A stretch of 51,259 bases of DNA from NCBI GenBank assembly GCA_937136055.1, contig CAKZOD010000106.1:1-51259 (forward strand), written 5' to 3'. The notes under the pieces are model-generated. The model was not told the DNA's origin and ran no database searches. It was given only the letters and a program-made list of their open reading frames with translations. The position numbers and the translations under genes were made by a program. Numbering within the stretch: the first letter of the stretch is position 1; each line of letters starts with the position of its first letter. This document shows positions 50,978-51,259 of this stretch, piece after piece. This DNA comes from an uncultured Oceanospirillaceae bacterium (GTDB taxonomy: Bacteria > Pseudomonadota > Gammaproteobacteria > Pseudomonadales > Balneatricaceae).

Positions 50978-51059
50978 GGACAGCCAAGCTAGTTAAACAA
51001 TTCATTAGCTAACCAAACTTAGCTATTCAATATTTACAGAAAAGAAAAATTTAAAAATA
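50970..51059. repeat. 90-bp direct repeat, copy 1
   Basis: Begins TGATCTAAGGACAGCCAA and ends TTTAAAAATA. It is identical to 51101-51191 apart from one G/A substitution and one A insertion. It starts inside the truncated yjbQ frame and supplies its stop codon. Confidence 0.95.
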
Positions 51060-51100
51060 CCTGAATTCAAATCTGAAGTGCATCATCTAATCCAGGGGAG

Positions 51101-51191
51101 TGATCTAAGGACAGCCAAACTAGTTAAACAATTCATTAGCTAACCAAACTTAGCTATTCAATATTTACAGAAAAGAAAAAATTTAAAAATA
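51101..51191. repeat. 90-bp direct repeat, copy 2
   Basis: Second copy, 131 bases downstream of the first. The spacer (51060-51100) is unique and has no gene. Sequence beyond 51191 also shows no gene before the window ends. Confidence 0.95.
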
Positions 51192-51259
51192 ATTGAAATT
51201 AAGCAATTTGCCCGTATTTCAGACGTATGAAGTCGCAATTGTTTTCAATTGACTATCTA

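Noticed and set aside
50970..51191. Paired 90-bp repeats considered as IS ends
   Set aside because: They are direct, not inverted, and only 41 bases of unique sequence separate them, too short for a transposase gene.

Overview
The window looks like a chromosomal segment of a moderately AT-rich gammaproteobacterium, probably a marine heterotroph of the Alteromonadales type. This is inferred from the protein families (LysA, oligopeptidase B, YhhY, YjbQ and SigZ homologues), the many LysR/AraC/GntR/TetR regulators, the large catabolic ABC operons and the dispersed heptamer repeats. No rRNA, tRNA, CRISPR array, prophage or replication origin was seen. No taxonomic marker gene is present, so the assignment is tentative.

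Layout. 1-1085: the 3' part of an HUH (REP-associated type) transposase. 1118-6328: housekeeping-like genes (YkgJ-type cysteine cluster protein, oligopeptidase B, diaminopimelate decarboxylase, cyclophilin). 6612-8100: three small minus-strand genes I cannot identify. 8568-13850: regulator/enzyme pairs (DJ-1/AraC regulator with isochorismatase-fold hydrolase; TetR with MBL-fold hydrolase) and a PAS-GGDEF diguanylate cyclase. 14206-23077: a LysR regulator divergent from a six-gene operon (cupin, GMC oxidoreductase, ProX-like binding protein, ProV-like ATPase, a double-length fused ProW-like permease, and an acetylpolyamine amidohydrolase whose key residues match the Mycoplana enzyme with a constant +1 offset). 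I read this as uptake and degradation of an unidentified N-acyl/quaternary amine-like compound. 23410-24153: an orphan HisA-like protein with an altered active-site position.

24709-36925: an essentially complete oxidative (non-phosphorylating) L-fucose pathway. A binding protein and two permeases with a UgpC/MsmX-type ATPase import the sugar. FucU equilibrates the anomers, an aldo/keto reductase makes the lactone, a COG3618 lactonase opens it, a UxaA-type dehydratase probably dehydrates L-fuconate, an SDR oxidises 2-keto-3-deoxy-L-fuconate, and an FAH-family hydrolase gives pyruvate and lactate. A FadR-type GntR regulator lies between the transporter genes and uxaA.

37082-44498: an acetyltransferase, a GFA-family protein, and a second catabolic operon (beta-hydroxyacid dehydrogenase, aldehyde dehydrogenase, enolase-superfamily protein, GMC oxidoreductase) divergent from a LysR gene, substrate unknown. 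44945-51259: chemoreceptor, a GST gene fragment, TraB/GumN protein, a GFA/HxlR divergent pair with a long inverted-repeat operator, a SigZ-GST pair, and a yjbQ gene whose 3' end is replaced by one copy of a 90-bp direct repeat.

A recurring oddity is short tandem repeats at gene borders: 7-bp arrays at four or five sites, a 12-bp repeat in the 3' end of the lactonase gene, and an 18-bp array that repeats the last five codons plus stop codon of the enolase-superfamily gene. All identifications are by reading motifs; no database search was run.
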